From Ischnura elegans (lineage: Eukaryota > Arthropoda > Insecta > Odonata > Coenagrionidae): a stretch of 64,000 nucleotides of DNA. How positions within the stretch are numbered: the stretch's first letter is position 1; each line of letters begins with the position of its first letter. The stretch is from the NCBI RefSeq assembly GCF_921293095.1, contig NC_060257.1:58750968-58814967 (forward strand), given 5' to 3'. Positions 23,001-29,961 of the stretch are shown in pieces. The notes below the pieces were generated by a model. That model did not search any database. It was given only the letters and a program-made list of their open reading frames with translations, and was not told the origin of the DNA. A program made the translations under genes and the position numbers.

Positions 23001-23122
23001 TGATGGCTCGAAAGAAGAGGGCAACTCGAGGCACGTATTCCCCATCGCAGCAGGAGTATTGCAATCCTCGCGTGGAGATGGACAATGTATTGAAACCGCC
23101 CCCGGAAGAGAGGCTAATTTGA
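4243..23122 (+). CDS. crb: Crumbs, apical polarity transmembrane protein, 3' nine exons (partial)
   Basis: Crumbs is a type I membrane protein of the apical/subapical membrane. Its tail recruits Stardust/Pals1 with Patj and binds FERM proteins such as Yurt and Moesin. Joining the nine exons (listed separately) gives one 764-residue frame. It reads: end of an EGF repeat (1-12), half EGF (about 17-41), laminin-G (about 48-292), about seven EGF repeats (about 310-650), a degenerate Cys-rich stretch (650-682), a transmembrane helix (about 700-726) and a 38-residue tail ending ERLI. Exon phases agree at every junction and all splice sites are GT-AG. The start codon, signal peptide and most EGF and laminin-G domains lie left of the window. 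Introns of 0.6-6.3 kb hold many transposons. Identity rests on the tail, which is almost the Drosophila one as I know it. Confidence 0.96.
5184..5445. mobile_element. MITE with AGGGGTGAGCCGATAAT ends
   Basis: The left end AGGGGTGAGCCGATAAT is answered by ATTATCGGCTCACCCCT at the right end, about 260 bp apart in crumbs intron a. The inside is rich in ATCGGTATCGG and TTATCGG repeats, resembling the subterminal repeats of the other hAT MITEs here. No clear target duplication was seen, so hAT is only likely. Confidence 0.7.
5733..6057. mobile_element. piggyBac-type MITE with TTAA target duplications
   Basis: TTAA at 5733-5736 and at 6054-6057 bound a 317-bp element whose ends TCCTTTTACTGCCAGC and GGTAGCAGTAAAAGGG are inverted repeats. 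TTAA duplication with C/T-rich CCYTTT ends is the piggyBac signature. Near the right end is a smaller hairpin, GGGCCGATAAATCGGCCC. No ORF. A single similar end (TTAACCCTTTCATGCCAGAC) lies at about 15715. Confidence 0.75.
6227..7218 (-). pseudogene. Penelope-like element, GIY-YIG endonuclease C-terminus and 3' end
   Basis: The open frame 7218-6721 (-) encodes the C-terminal part of a Penelope polyprotein. It has a helical linker, then [11 protein letters not shown] and [17 protein letters not shown], the GIY-YIG nuclease core with its Cys pair and the catalytic R of the second motif. The frame then breaks. The rest of the domain continues in another frame over 6736-6431 ([10 protein letters not shown] region), so the copy is a pseudogene. 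The RT domain is missing. At 6231-6257 (-) a TTGATAA, stem, GAAAC arrangement resembles the hammerhead motif found in Penelope ends. It lies antisense in crumbs intron a. Confidence 0.8.
7219..7791. other. crumbs intron a, unassigned part
   Basis: Unique-looking sequence. An open frame on the - strand (7464-7219) has no recognised motif. Ends in the acceptor of exon b. Confidence 0.4.
7792..8134 (+). CDS. crb: crumbs exon b: laminin-G C-terminus, EGF, start of next EGF
   Basis: The acceptor TTTATTTCAG precedes 7792, in phase 0. [16 protein letters not shown] completes the laminin-G domain of the previous exon. It is followed by an EGF repeat ([21 protein letters not shown]) and the first cysteine of a calcium-binding type EGF (NIDEC). 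The donor is AGAG/GTAATC, leaving phase 1. The residues after DEC are a Pro/Lys/Glu-rich linker rather than the usual short spacer. Confidence 0.92.
8344..9079. mobile_element. pogo/Tigger-type MITE, 736 bp, TA target duplication
   Basis: CAGTGCAACCTCGATAAAAC at the left and GTTTTAGCGAGGTTCCACTG at the right are inverted repeats flanked by TA (8342-8343, 9080-9081). CAGTNNAACCTCG ends with TA duplication are typical of pogo/Tigger elements of the Tc1/mariner superfamily. No transposase frame remains. It fills most of crumbs intron b. Confidence 0.85.
9292..9433 (+). CDS. crb: crumbs exon c: remainder of an EGF repeat with a long insert
   Basis: The acceptor is TTTTATTTTAG before 9292 and the donor is GGTT/GTAAGTG. 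After a linker ([17 protein letters not shown]) it supplies CQNGATC and [10 protein letters not shown] of an EGF repeat. The linker joined to that of exon b makes a roughly 38-residue insertion between the first and second cysteines. The phase 2 end fits the next exon, restoring [10 protein letters not shown] across the junction. Confidence 0.9.
9434..10365. other. crumbs intron c, no recognised element
   Basis: AT-rich intron with a short (AT)n run at about 9900-9912. I see no coding or repeat structure that I can assign. Confidence 0.5.
10366..10556 (+). CDS. crb: crumbs exon d: one EGF repeat and the start of another
   Basis: The acceptor is TTACCTCAG before 10366 and the donor is CCAA/GTGAGT. 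It encodes [14 protein letters not shown] with [12 protein letters not shown], a complete calcium-binding EGF, and then [13 protein letters not shown] of the next repeat. Phase 2 in, phase 1 out. Confidence 0.92.
10672..11139 (-). mobile_element. hAT MITE, family A copy 3, intact with 8-bp target duplication
   Basis: It begins TAGAGATGTGCGAATAG and ends CTATTCGACCCATCTCTA. A perfect 8-bp duplication CTCAAAAT flanks it (10664-10671, 11140-11147), which defines family A as hAT. It is the reverse orientation of the copies at 1 and 11332: the middle is the complement of their conserved segment (a tract containing GGTTGCCTATGCAGCAGG). Subterminal TCGAATA repeats occur in both arms. Confidence 0.9.
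11332..11825 (+). mobile_element. hAT MITE, family A copy 2, right end lost
   Basis: It begins TAGAGATGGGTCGAATAGCA and is collinear with copy 1 up to about 11800 (ACTGCTACGATGGATT), then diverges before the expected right terminal repeat. It lies 192 bp from copy 3 in opposite orientation, so crumbs intron d contains a long imperfect inverted repeat. The right boundary is approximate. Confidence 0.75.
11999..12126 (+). CDS. crb: crumbs exon e: EGF completion and start of next EGF
   Basis: The acceptor is CTCTTTTCAG before 11999 and the donor is [23 protein letters not shown] completes the repeat opened in exon d, and [12 protein letters not shown] opens the next. It ends in phase 0. Confidence 0.92.
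12400..13345 (+). pseudogene. LINE (CR1-like) RT C-terminus and 3' untranslated region
   Basis: The open frame 12415-12834 encodes the thumb and C-terminal part of a non-LTR RT ([16 protein letters not shown], then [15 protein letters not shown]), after which the frame is broken by stops while homology to the C-terminal tail appears to continue to about 13000. The 3' untranslated region (13065-13345, starting GTCTGGTGTCCTAACACC) recurs at 19685-19990. 5'-truncated, in crumbs intron e. No function is expected. Confidence 0.75.
13696..13964 (+). mobile_element. hAT MITE, family B copy 1
   Basis: Terminal repeats CAGTGGCACGACTTGG and CATAGTTATGCCACTG are flanked by GTGATGTA (13688-13695) and GTGATGTG (13965-13972), a 7-of-8 match to a hAT target duplication. 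The right third has a long G run followed by ATCTATCCCC. Copies 2 and 3 are at 26551 and 27655. Confidence 0.8.
14155..14296 (+). CDS. crb: crumbs exon f: EGF completion and calcium-binding EGF
   Basis: The acceptor is ATTTTTCTAG before 14155 and the donor is [24 protein letters not shown] closes one repeat, and [16 protein letters not shown] plus YTCNCSGTG forms most of a calcium-binding EGF. It ends in phase 1 before the 6.3 kb transposon-filled intron. Confidence 0.92.
14401..14429. repeat. (AAT)n microsatellite
   Basis: About 29 bp of AATAATAGTAATAATAATAA in crumbs intron f. Confidence 0.8.
14859..15504 (+). mobile_element. MITE family C copy 1 (AATAGGGTGG ends), 646 bp
   Basis: AATAGGGTGGTTTCCT at the left and AGGAAACCACCCTATT at the right are perfect 16-bp inverted repeats. 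Other copies lie at 15863-18531 (carrying a large insertion), 26942-27599 (reverse) and 33205-33374 (right end only). I could not define a target duplication, so the superfamily is open. Open frames inside it are not conserved between copies. Confidence 0.85.
16165..18157 (+). mobile_element. Tc1/mariner-like non-autonomous element, TA duplication, nested in family C
   Basis: The ends CCGTATAAGC..GTGTAAGAGGCGCACC form a near-perfect inverted repeat of about 28 bp (right end GGTGCGCCTCTTACAC..GCTTATACGG). TA flanks it at 16163-16164 and 18158-18159. The family C copy without insertion shows where it entered. The inside is GC-rich and has no transposase that I can read. Part of it (17755-17965) resembles the middle of the hAT MITE at 3393. 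Confidence 0.85.
17428..17724. mobile_element. PIF/Harbinger MITE, 297 bp, TTA duplication, third nesting level
   Basis: GGCCCCTTGCACGCACACCG at the left pairs with CGGTGCGTGTGCAAGGGGCC at the right, and TTA flanks it at 17425-17427 and 17725-17727. The element is nearly palindromic over about 50 bp at each end (ATATCGGCCGATATTTTAC near the left). A GGSCC terminus with TWA duplication is typical of PIF/Harbinger MITEs. Confidence 0.9.
19034..19074. repeat. Perfect 15-bp inverted repeat hairpin
   Basis: TCAACCTCAAGAGGT and ACCTCTTGAGGTTGA are perfect complements separated by 11 bases, just before the LINE 3' tail at 19079. Possibly the end of a small repeat. No function is claimed. Confidence 0.8.
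19079..19600 (-). pseudogene. 5'-truncated non-LTR retrotransposon, ORF2 C-terminus
   Basis: On the - strand an intact 160-codon frame (19592-19110) encodes the C-terminal domain after an [46 protein letters not shown] and [11 protein letters not shown]. This is a widespread invertebrate LINE tail (clade uncertain, perhaps RTE or CR1). It ends with the stop, a short 3' part and a (TGG)n tail (plus strand CCACCACCACCACC at 19082-19095). It lies antisense in crumbs intron f. Confidence 0.8.
19685..19990 (+). repeat. Second copy of the CR1-like LINE 3' region
   Basis: This is collinear with 13065-13345 (shared GTGTCCTAACACCCC, GGGCCAAAAATCAATAATAA and AAATGAAATGTTTTC), so it is a very short, 5'-truncated insertion of the same LINE family consisting only of its 3' untranslated region. 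Confidence 0.8.
20000..20626. other. crumbs intron f, terminal part
   Basis: No gene is seen. Short open frames at 20436-20648 run into exon g and are intron read-through only. Confidence 0.5.
20627..20790 (+). CDS. crb: crumbs exon g: EGF completion and membrane-proximal EGF
   Basis: The acceptor is CTATTTTCAG before 20627 and the donor is CGTG/GTAAGC. YMGENC completes the repeat from exon f. [19 protein letters not shown] with [14 protein letters not shown] is a further, slightly irregular EGF. It ends in phase 0. Confidence 0.92.
21377..21475 (+). CDS. crb: crumbs exon h: degenerate Cys-rich juxtamembrane segment
   Basis: This 99-bp phase 0/0 exon has acceptor TTTTTTTCAG and donor ACG/GTAAGG. 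It encodes [14 protein letters not shown] and [13 protein letters not shown], a partial EGF-like module leading to a Ser/Thr-rich stalk just outside the membrane. As a symmetric exon it could be skipped without a frameshift. Confidence 0.88.
22020..22310 (+). mobile_element. tRNA-derived SINE
   Basis: A pol III-like head has TGGTGACTAG as A-box candidate (about 22029-22038) and GGTTCAAATC as B box (22066-22075) at tRNA-like spacing, followed by a body ending CTGTTGGTCAATTCTCCAAAT. A 3' remnant with the same ending is at about 14700-14790. No tRNA cloverleaf can be drawn, so it is not a tRNA gene. It lies in the last crumbs intron. Confidence 0.6.
22382..22800. repeat. Large palindrome, two 189-bp arms with a 41-bp spacer
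   Basis: Arms 22382-22570 and 22612-22800 are reverse complements with about 10 mismatches, sharing ACGGCTTCCGGGTGCAGCTG at the outer side and GCTGACGTCAGC at the inner side. Each arm carries CTGATGA, an imperfect stem and GAAAGC (right arm 22720-22750), a layout like the hammerhead cores in Penelope ends. It sits 73 bp before the last crumbs exon. It may be two opposed Penelope terminal segments or a foldback element. Confidence 0.85.
22874..23122 (+). CDS. crb: crumbs last exon: transmembrane helix and cytoplasmic tail
   Basis: The acceptor TGATTTTTCAG precedes 22874 and the stop TGA ends at 23122. It encodes a short stalk, a hydrophobic helix ([17 protein letters not shown] and following), a basic stop-transfer (ARKKRATR) and the tail. 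The tail shows the FERM-binding juxtamembrane motif (RGTYSPS) with the threonines that aPKC phosphorylates in Drosophila, and the C-terminal ERLI that docks on the PDZ domain of Stardust/Pals1. Tail length equals the usual 37-38 residues. This exon alone identifies the gene. Confidence 0.97.
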   Translation, partial: DGSLTGDVEAAGISPSDVVIIVVSIIGAFVVLGGGAGLTAFLVMARKKRATRGTYSPSQQEYCNPRVEMDNVLKPPPEERLI

Positions 23123-23600
23123 TAGCCTCCCTCGTCCTCTACACCATTTACGGAACAAGTCTGGAAATTGAGTGATTAATCCCAGAATGGAGGAATTGAG
23201 TCAATGGAGTGGTTTTGTGGCGGGACCTGAGTGACTTCGTGAGAACACCAAAGTTTTATTTGCTGGAGCAGAGAGTTTTTTTGCTCCATTTTATCAGGAC
23301 TAAGAGATGATGGTGGAATCGATTCACCGCGACAAGTTTTTATCAACAGGTTTTTACCTTAGACTGACAAGACAGGAAATTTTTGTTGATAGACATTGTT
23401 GTTTTATACATATTGTAAAAAAAAACTGATTTCTTATTCTTAAATGATGAATACAACTGATAATTTATGGCATAGACTTTACCCCTGAAAACAAGTTCAT
23501 CGCTTCATCATCAGAAGTGGATACGGACAATAAGGCATTCTATTGAACTGTGCAAGGAAATAAAAATACATCTCTGTTTTGTTGTAGTGTGTGCGTGCAC
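23123..23600 (+). other. crb: Probable crumbs 3' untranslated region
   Basis: This follows the stop codon. The first AATAAA is at 23559-23564, and later candidates at about 25549 and 25948 could serve a longer transcript. No other coding feature is seen up to 26.1 kb, so the untranslated region may be much longer than listed. Confidence 0.45.
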
Positions 23601-26150
23601 TGCACATCTTCATGAATGTTTCCAATTCCACCTAAGGAAGTGGGCTGGTGTAATGACCTACATTAAGCCAATGTCTCATGAAGCTGTCACTTCTCGAGAA
23701 ATAGAGAATGAGCTTCATGCAATTGGAGTAATGATGGGGTGAACAGGAGGGTAGTTTCTCAAGTTACCAGAAACATTGAAGGAGATTTAAGATGTTTTGC
23801 CGGGCTGTGACCTGCCTTAGTTGATCATACATATTTGGATTGCCCTTGCAAGGAAACGTTTTGTTTTGTGGGGGTGACTTAATCATTGCAAAATGAGAGG
23901 GATTCTCAGGTGAACAGATTTTATACTTAAATTTTAAAGAAAATGCCCTATTTTTATTCAGGGTTCTGTGTTATATAATTATATATATTATTATTATTCA
24001 GGGTGCGTGTATAATAATGTCTGTTTGTATCTAAAATTAGTGAGAGTTTATGTTATATTGTGTGATATGGAAGGACTTTGTCTTAAAAAAATCGAGATTA
24101 TAAATTTTTCCGTCCTTATACCCATTGTAGGTATGTATTGTGTGTAAACACTGCTGTCCATTTTGAAAATCCTCAGCCTCTTGTTATTTTTGGAGTGCAT
24201 TACTTTTCTCTTTGACTTCATTCAAATTTTTATGCTAGAATTCTCTTCATGAGTGTTATTAATTATGCTGTGATGATTGATGAAATATTTTATCGGAAAT
24301 TTCGATTGACCTTACATATTCTGCCTCCCTGTAAACTTTTGTCTCTAAATCTTTAAATGGCTGCCCTTCCTTTTAGGTCTTTTTAAAGAGGAAAGAGAGT
24401 TATTAAGTTCATTAACCTGATCAATCTAAAAAATTTTACGAAAGGGTGCACCACATTTTTAAATTGATTTCTGAGCATTCCAAAGAATTATGAAAGTTAC
24501 GGAAATGCTACATTTAGACTTTATTCTACAAACCTACCATGGATATTTGTTTTATTATGGCAAAATTTGTTGAAACCATCGTGGGTTTGGAGAAAATGGC
24601 TTGAAAACTTCAGGCTACTCTATCGAAATGTTTCATGAGGCAGAAACAAATTTTACATTTCAGAAAAAAAACACAAATTTTACATTTCACGCTAGCCCTG
24701 TAAGGCTTGTAACCCTGAGGGTTCTAAAAATTGATTGTATGTATCTTTAGAGTAACATTGTACACCAGTAGTCAAGCTTACCCAAGAGCAGCTATTGACC
24801 AGGATGTGGCAGCAGTGTTTTAATGCATAGGTGTATTTATCATGCATGTCATAATTTCCTTTTACAATGCTAGAGAAAGTTGTCATTGCATTGTTGTCAA
24901 AATCTGGCATAGTGCTTATGTACTATTGGTCCAAAAAGTTTGCTAAAAATTGAGAAAAACTCTGGCACGAAATTTGAATTTTATTATGTTATATGCTATT
25001 CAAGGCCATGCTCAGTAAGCAGGGTAACATGACAACAAACACTTTCCTTTTCTTTTCAATCGGAGAATTATTTTAAAAAAGCCTTTGTATTAACCTTGTT
25101 TGACTCCCCACTGAAAAAATTACAACTATGGAAATTTTATATCTCTTTGACTTTTTCTTTAATTTTGGAGAAAATATAGGAAAAGTGCAAAGAATCCTAG
25201 AAGATCCTGCATTGCAAATCATTTTGATCTCCAGGTTTTTGGCCTTGAGTAACATACAACGATTGAAAAAGTAAAATTTTGTCGATGAGCAGAAGTAGTG
25301 CCACTGAATTTGTCGGCAAACTTTTTTTGTGACTTTGTAATATCTAAAAGATCCTACTTGATGCTACGAAGGATCATTAATAATTTTCCTTCCTAACCAC
25401 TGATAGACGTCTAGAAAACAATGTTGTCAGTGGTGCTTCAGTTCCTTCTTATCAAGCTATGGGAATGAAATCTTTCATCTTTTTAAATCGAAGTGACTGA
25501 ATGCTTGTGTGAGTGCGTGAGTTAATCGTGGTGTGCTATTGTGGTGTGAATAAATATGAACTTCAGGATCATAAAGGCCTTATTTTACTGTTACGAGTGC
25601 CGACAAGAGTAGAATTGGAGTGAGGACACTTCCTGCCCTTAAATGGTGAAGAAATTGACTGCATTTTTGTGATATAAAATGGTATTATGTATTATTCAAT
25701 CAATTTAAAATAACTATCACTTATGCAATAGCCACAGAAAATAACAAATGGGGACCATATGTATTTCAATGTACTGAGCTAGTTTGGTGCTCTGAAAATT
25801 GTTTTCAGTGTGAAAATTCTGCTGAAATTGGAGAATCAATTTTTGAAAAGTGGGTAACTTTGGATTCAGTGATATGCTAAGTTAGAACGCATTCCTGTTG
25901 ATTGTGATACCATGTCAATTCTTCCCTTTAAACCGTCCAAAAATTGTACAAATAAATTGAGTCAGAAACTTTTAATGTTTATTTCTTCATTTATTGAGCC
26001 CAAAGGATGGGTATTTTGATTCAAAGGCTTTCATCCAGGCATATTGTGGAAGCTTGATCCTGACTTGCGGCAAATAGAAAAGAAATCATTTAATAAGTTC
26101 AACAGATTCAGGCTTCAATTGGTGGTAGTTAGACATATTTAAATAAATAA
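23600..26150. other. AT-rich stretch downstream of crumbs
   Basis: No exon-like or repeat structure was recognised. It may hold extended 3' untranslated sequence (AATAAA at about 25549 and 25948). Confidence 0.4.
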
Positions 26151-26470
26151 AAGATCGTTGCACTTTTCCACAAAATTTTTTACTGCCTACAATGCGTTTC
26201 GGCTCACTGAGCCATCATCCGGTACAAGACATAACATCCCTCAAGATCTCCTTCCCGAAAATAAATGGTCAAATTCTTTCTTCACCCATGCCTTAACCGA
26301 CCACAACATCCACAGGGTTTTTCCCGCCCGCCCACCCTCTCTCCATATTGTATTGACCATTTTCTTTTGCTGCCAATCCCCTCCCGGTACCCCTGCTAAT
26401 TCTCACTCCTTCTCAGCTAACCTAAAGGGACTCCTCACCCCCGCCTCTTTTCCTGAAGGTACCCCTCAAT
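26150..26470 (-). mobile_element. Penelope-like 3' end remnant
   Basis: On the - strand GGATGATGGCTCAGTGAGCC followed by GAAACGC (plus 26196-26220) is the conserved Penelope terminal motif: a core, a perfect GGCTC/GAGCC stem and GAAAC. The CTGATGA core is mutated to CGGATGA. Purine-rich sequence follows to about 26460, similar in character to the region next to the Penelope fragment at 6.3 kb. No intact ORF. Confidence 0.55.
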
Positions 26471-26550
26471 AGGTGTATCATGGGGGTGTTAGAACACTAA
26501 TTGCTGGCCTGGAAGAGAGATGTGGATTATGGCCAAATAATTATTCAAGT

Positions 26551-26827
26551 CAGTGGCATAACTAGGAATATGCTATGGGATGGGAGGGGTATGGAGGTGG
26601 GGGGTCGCCCCCCAGACTCATCCCCCCTCCGGGAACGGAAAATTTTTTTATAACTGACATGCCTGGAAAAACATTTTACACCATTCTGGCACTTAAAATT
26701 TGGGTTTTGCTCGTAATTCTACAGAAAATAATCACAGCAGGGAATACATTAGAATAATATAAAATTTTCTGAAGCTGTGGGGGTGGTGGGATCTATCCCC
26801 TCATCCTCCCCCATAGTTACGCCATTG
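26551..26827 (+). mobile_element. hAT MITE, family B copy 2
   Basis: CAGTGGCATAACTAGGAATA and CATAGTTACGCCATTG ends match copy 1, with the same G-rich arm. Flanks ATTCAAGT and GTTGAAGT match at 6 of 8 positions, a decayed target duplication. Confidence 0.75.
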
Positions 26828-26941
26828 GTTGAAGTCCATCATTGTGTGCAGCAAAAAAATGAATTCTTATTCTTACGTGCTCAGCAAAGTACATATCTCT
26901 GGAAACATTTAAATAGATGGCATATAATATCAAGGAAGAGA

Positions 26942-27599
26942 GTGGTTCCTATTATTTTTTATAGCCTAAATCAAAAGATTATTACTCCTGGAGTACGTAA
27001 TTCACGCATTTAGATTTTTAAATGACAATATCTATTTTTCGCGATTAAATGAAAAGTGAAAATTTTCAAGCACGCGAAAACGCGACGGCTAATTTAGAAT
27101 GCCGGGTAAACTGTGTGACGTTGTTCTGGTTCCCACTGCCACAAGTGAGGTGACCTTGGGGCAAGGCTTTGAGCACTTATACGACGCAGGATGCTAGCAG
27201 GTAGCAGAGTACCCTGCCAGCTGGTAGCGCTTGGCTTAAATAAGGATTATTAATACCTTTTCAGACGAAGAAAACTTTCCGACCTTAGCCAGTTTTAATA
27301 GGTGATTATTAAGACATGTTTCCCTGAGCCCTGTGCCTCATGCATGCATTTGTAATCTCAGACGATGTAAAACTCCAATATACTCGTATAGAAACTAGGT
27401 CCCTGTGACGTCACGTGGAGTGGCATCGCATGGGCGCCAATCTTGCCTTTTTCAAATGAGGATAAAAATTGACCATTGCCATTCGTCTAAACCGGTATTT
27501 CTAAAACCAAACAATTTGTATACTATGAATACACTAATGGTGGGTAACGAATCGCAATCAATGCCTTTCGTTTTCTTTGATGAAGGAAACCACACTATT
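26942..27599 (-). mobile_element. MITE family C copy 3 (reverse)
   Basis: This is the reverse complement of copy 1 over its full length, from GTGGTTCCTATTATTTTTT to GAAGGAAACCACACTATT. The outermost bases of its left end are degraded. Confidence 0.85.
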
Positions 27600-27996
27600 G
27601 GGATACTTCCTTCAAAGAGGCTTTGGATATTAATTTGGAGAATAACAATGTAAACGGTGACACTAGGGGGGGGGGGGATTGAGGGAGATAAATGCCCCCT
27701 CCCACCCAAAGCCTCAGAAAGTTTTATGGATTGCTAATTTTTTCCTGTTATGATGCTTACTTGCGAAATCACTATTGAAACCCAAACTTTTAGCGCCAAA
27801 ATTATGTAAGATGACATGCCTGACTTTAGTGTGCCACATTACAACTCGATTACTAAAGGAAAAATGCATGGTCCTTATATACTGGTTGCTAATCTCCCGA
27901 CATATTCCGGCTCTGGAGTGTTGCCTCAACGGACGCTTGTACCCCTCAAACCCCTTACATGCCTCCCCTCAAACGCAACTGTGGGCACAGTCGCGC

Positions 27997-28088
27997 TGTC
28001 ACTAGGGGAAATATGGAACTAACTGCACCTGTCGGCGACGGTATATGCTTTCGACAGCGCAGTTAGTTCCATATTTCCCCTAGTGACA
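27997..28088. repeat. Perfect 30-bp-arm palindrome with inner hairpin
   Basis: The arm 27997-28026 (starting TGTCACTAGGGGAAATATGG) is the exact reverse complement of 28059-28088 (ending CATATTTCCCCTAGTGACA). The 32-bp spacer holds another short pair, CTGTCG/CGACAG. The outer sequence TGTCACTAGGGG is the unit-boundary motif of the tandem array that starts in the right arm. Confidence 0.9.
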
Positions 28089-29783
28089 ACCAATGAGGGC
28101 TCAGGGGAGCCCTTCGAGGGTACAACACACCGGGGCCGGGAACCAAGCCAGTGGCTTATACGCCCAGACACCTGGGGAGGGGGAGGAAAGGAAGGGAAAA
28201 GGAAAGAGGCGCCGCCGCGATAATCCCCTAGTGACAGTGGAAACGAGACTCCAGGGTGGGTTCGCCGGTTACACTCCTGGGGCAGGGACTATAAGCGCAA
28301 GCTTTTTTTCCTCTTCACCCAGAAGGGGAAGGACGGGAAGGAACAAGGAAGGAGGCGCCGCTGCAATAGGAGCCCGACGAAGCCTCCTGGGACGGGATAG
28401 GGAAGGAAGGGATGGGACGAGGAATCTCGCACCGTCACAAAGGCGGGCGGGTCCTACCATCAGCGAAACCAGGCAACAGCCATTGCTATTCTAACGATTT
28501 TGGAGGATTATCGTATGAGGAAGAATAATGCAACGATCAAATCGTTAGATAGTAGAGATTACAGTGGAATCGAGACTCCAGGGCGGGCTCGCCAGTTACA
28601 CTCCTGGGGCAGGGACTATAAGCCCAAGCTTTTTTCCTCTGCACCCAGAAGGGGAAGGATAGGAGCTCGACGACGCCTCCTGGGACGGGATAGGGAAGGA
28701 AGGGAAGGGACGAGGAATCCCGCACCGTCACTAAGGCGGGTGGGTCCTACTATTAGCGAAACCAAGCCCACGCAATTAATATTCTAATGATCTTGGAGGA
28801 CCATTCTATGAGGAAGAAGGATCCAACGATCAAATCGTTTGATAGCCCCTAGTGACAGTGGGTTCGGCGGTCCCAGGGCGGGCCCCGCAAAGGATACGCT
28901 CTCGAGGACCGGGAACCAAGTCCGAGACTTATACGCCTGTGCCTCTTGAGAGGGGGAGGACAGAGGAAGGAAAAAAGGAAGGGAGGCATCGCCACGATGA
29001 GAGCCCGACGACACCTCCAGGGGAAGGATAGGAAAGGAAGGGAGGGGACGAGGAATCCCGCACCGTCACAAAGGCGGGCGGGCCCTACTAACAGCGAAAC
29101 CAAGCGAACGCAATTAATATTATACCAATCCTAGTGGATTTTCCTATGAGGAAGAAAAATCTATCGATCGAATTGGTAGATTGCCCTTAGTGACAAGAAT
29201 CCTGAGGGTTCAAGGGGAACCCTCTTAAGGGTACAACGCACCGGGGCCAGGAACCAAGCCCGAGGCTTATACGCCCGGACACCCGGGGAGGGGCTGAATG
29301 GGAAGGAAAAATGATAGAGGTGCCGTCGCGATTGGAGCCCGCCGACGCCTCCGGGAAAAGGATAGGAATGGAAGGGAGAGGACGAGGGAAAAACACCCCA
29401 GCGCTATAGAAGCGAAGGGTGCCCTACCTAGCGAAACCAAGCATACGCAATTTCTCTACCACCATCCCGGGGAGATTTTCCCTATGAGGAAGAAAAATCC
29501 CAGATAGGGACAGTGGGAAAGCCCTTAGTGACAGTGGGAACGAAACCCTTAGGACGGGCTCGCGGGATACACTCCTGGAGCAGGGACTATAAGCGATCAG
29601 CTTTTTTCCTCTGCCACCAGAAGGGGAAGGACGGGAAGGAACAAGGAAAGGAGGCGCCGCCGCAATGAGAGCCCGACGACGCCTCCAGGGGAAGGATGGG
29701 GAAGGAAGGGAGGGGACGAGGAATCCTGCACCGTCACAAGGCGGGCAGGTCCTACCATCAGCGAAACCAACGCCCTTAGTGAC
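28077..29783 (+). repeat. Tandem array of GC-rich units, about 250-340 bp each
   Basis: Unit starts, each marked by CCCYTAGTGACA or a close variant, are near 28077 (partial), 28226, 28551, 28846, 29184, 29522, and a terminal copy at 29773. Shared blocks in order are CACCCAGAAGGGGAAGGA (some units) or ACACCTGGGGAGGGGG-like (others), GCCCGACGACGCCTCC, GGAAGGGAGGGGACGAGGAA, GCACCGTCACAAAGGCGGGC, CAGCGAAACCAAGC and CTATGAGGAAGAAAAATC. Two alternating left halves exist (TTACACTCCTGGGGCAGG type and CACCGGGGCCGGGAACC type). Most units end in an inverted repeat around CTATGAGGAAGAA. Purine bias is strong on the + strand. Confidence 0.85.
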
Positions 29784-29961
29784 AGCGCGACTGCACCCAG
29801 AGTTGTGTGTGAGGGGTTTGAGGGGTAAAAGCGGAATCTCAGGCAACACTCCAGAGCCGGAGATTAGCAACCAGAATACAAGGGCCATGGAAAAATGTTT
29901 CCCGGTAGGGGGGGGTCACCCGCCTGTACTCCCCCAAAGCATATTCCTAGTTACACTACTG

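Larger units (their letters stand above)
27655..29961 (-). mobile_element. hAT family B composite with expanded internal tandem array
   Basis: Read on the - strand it starts CAGTAGTGTAACTAGGAATA (plus end 29961), the family B terminus. It finishes with the family B right arm (GCCTCAGAAAGTTTTA at about 27713 on plus, then a G run and CGGTGACACTAGG at 27655). Between these lie inverted segments (27870-28008 against 29773-29890, both containing CTCCGGCTCTGGAGTGTTGC or close variants) that enclose a 30-bp-arm palindrome and about five tandem units. The other family B copies are 270-280 bp, so about 2 kb has been gained. Its boundaries lack a clear target duplication. Confidence 0.6.

Noticed and set aside
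26150..26220. A functional hammerhead ribozyme at the Penelope remnant
   Set aside because: The CTGATGA core is altered (CGGATGA), so only a relic of the motif is claimed.
14859..27599. Assignment of family C MITEs to a superfamily
   Set aside because: The flanks of the three long copies show no consistent target duplication. The terminal repeat alone is not diagnostic.
28226..29772. Tandem array as a CRISPR locus
   Set aside because: Units are 250-340 bp with no short-repeat and unique-spacer alternation, and the genome is clearly eukaryotic.
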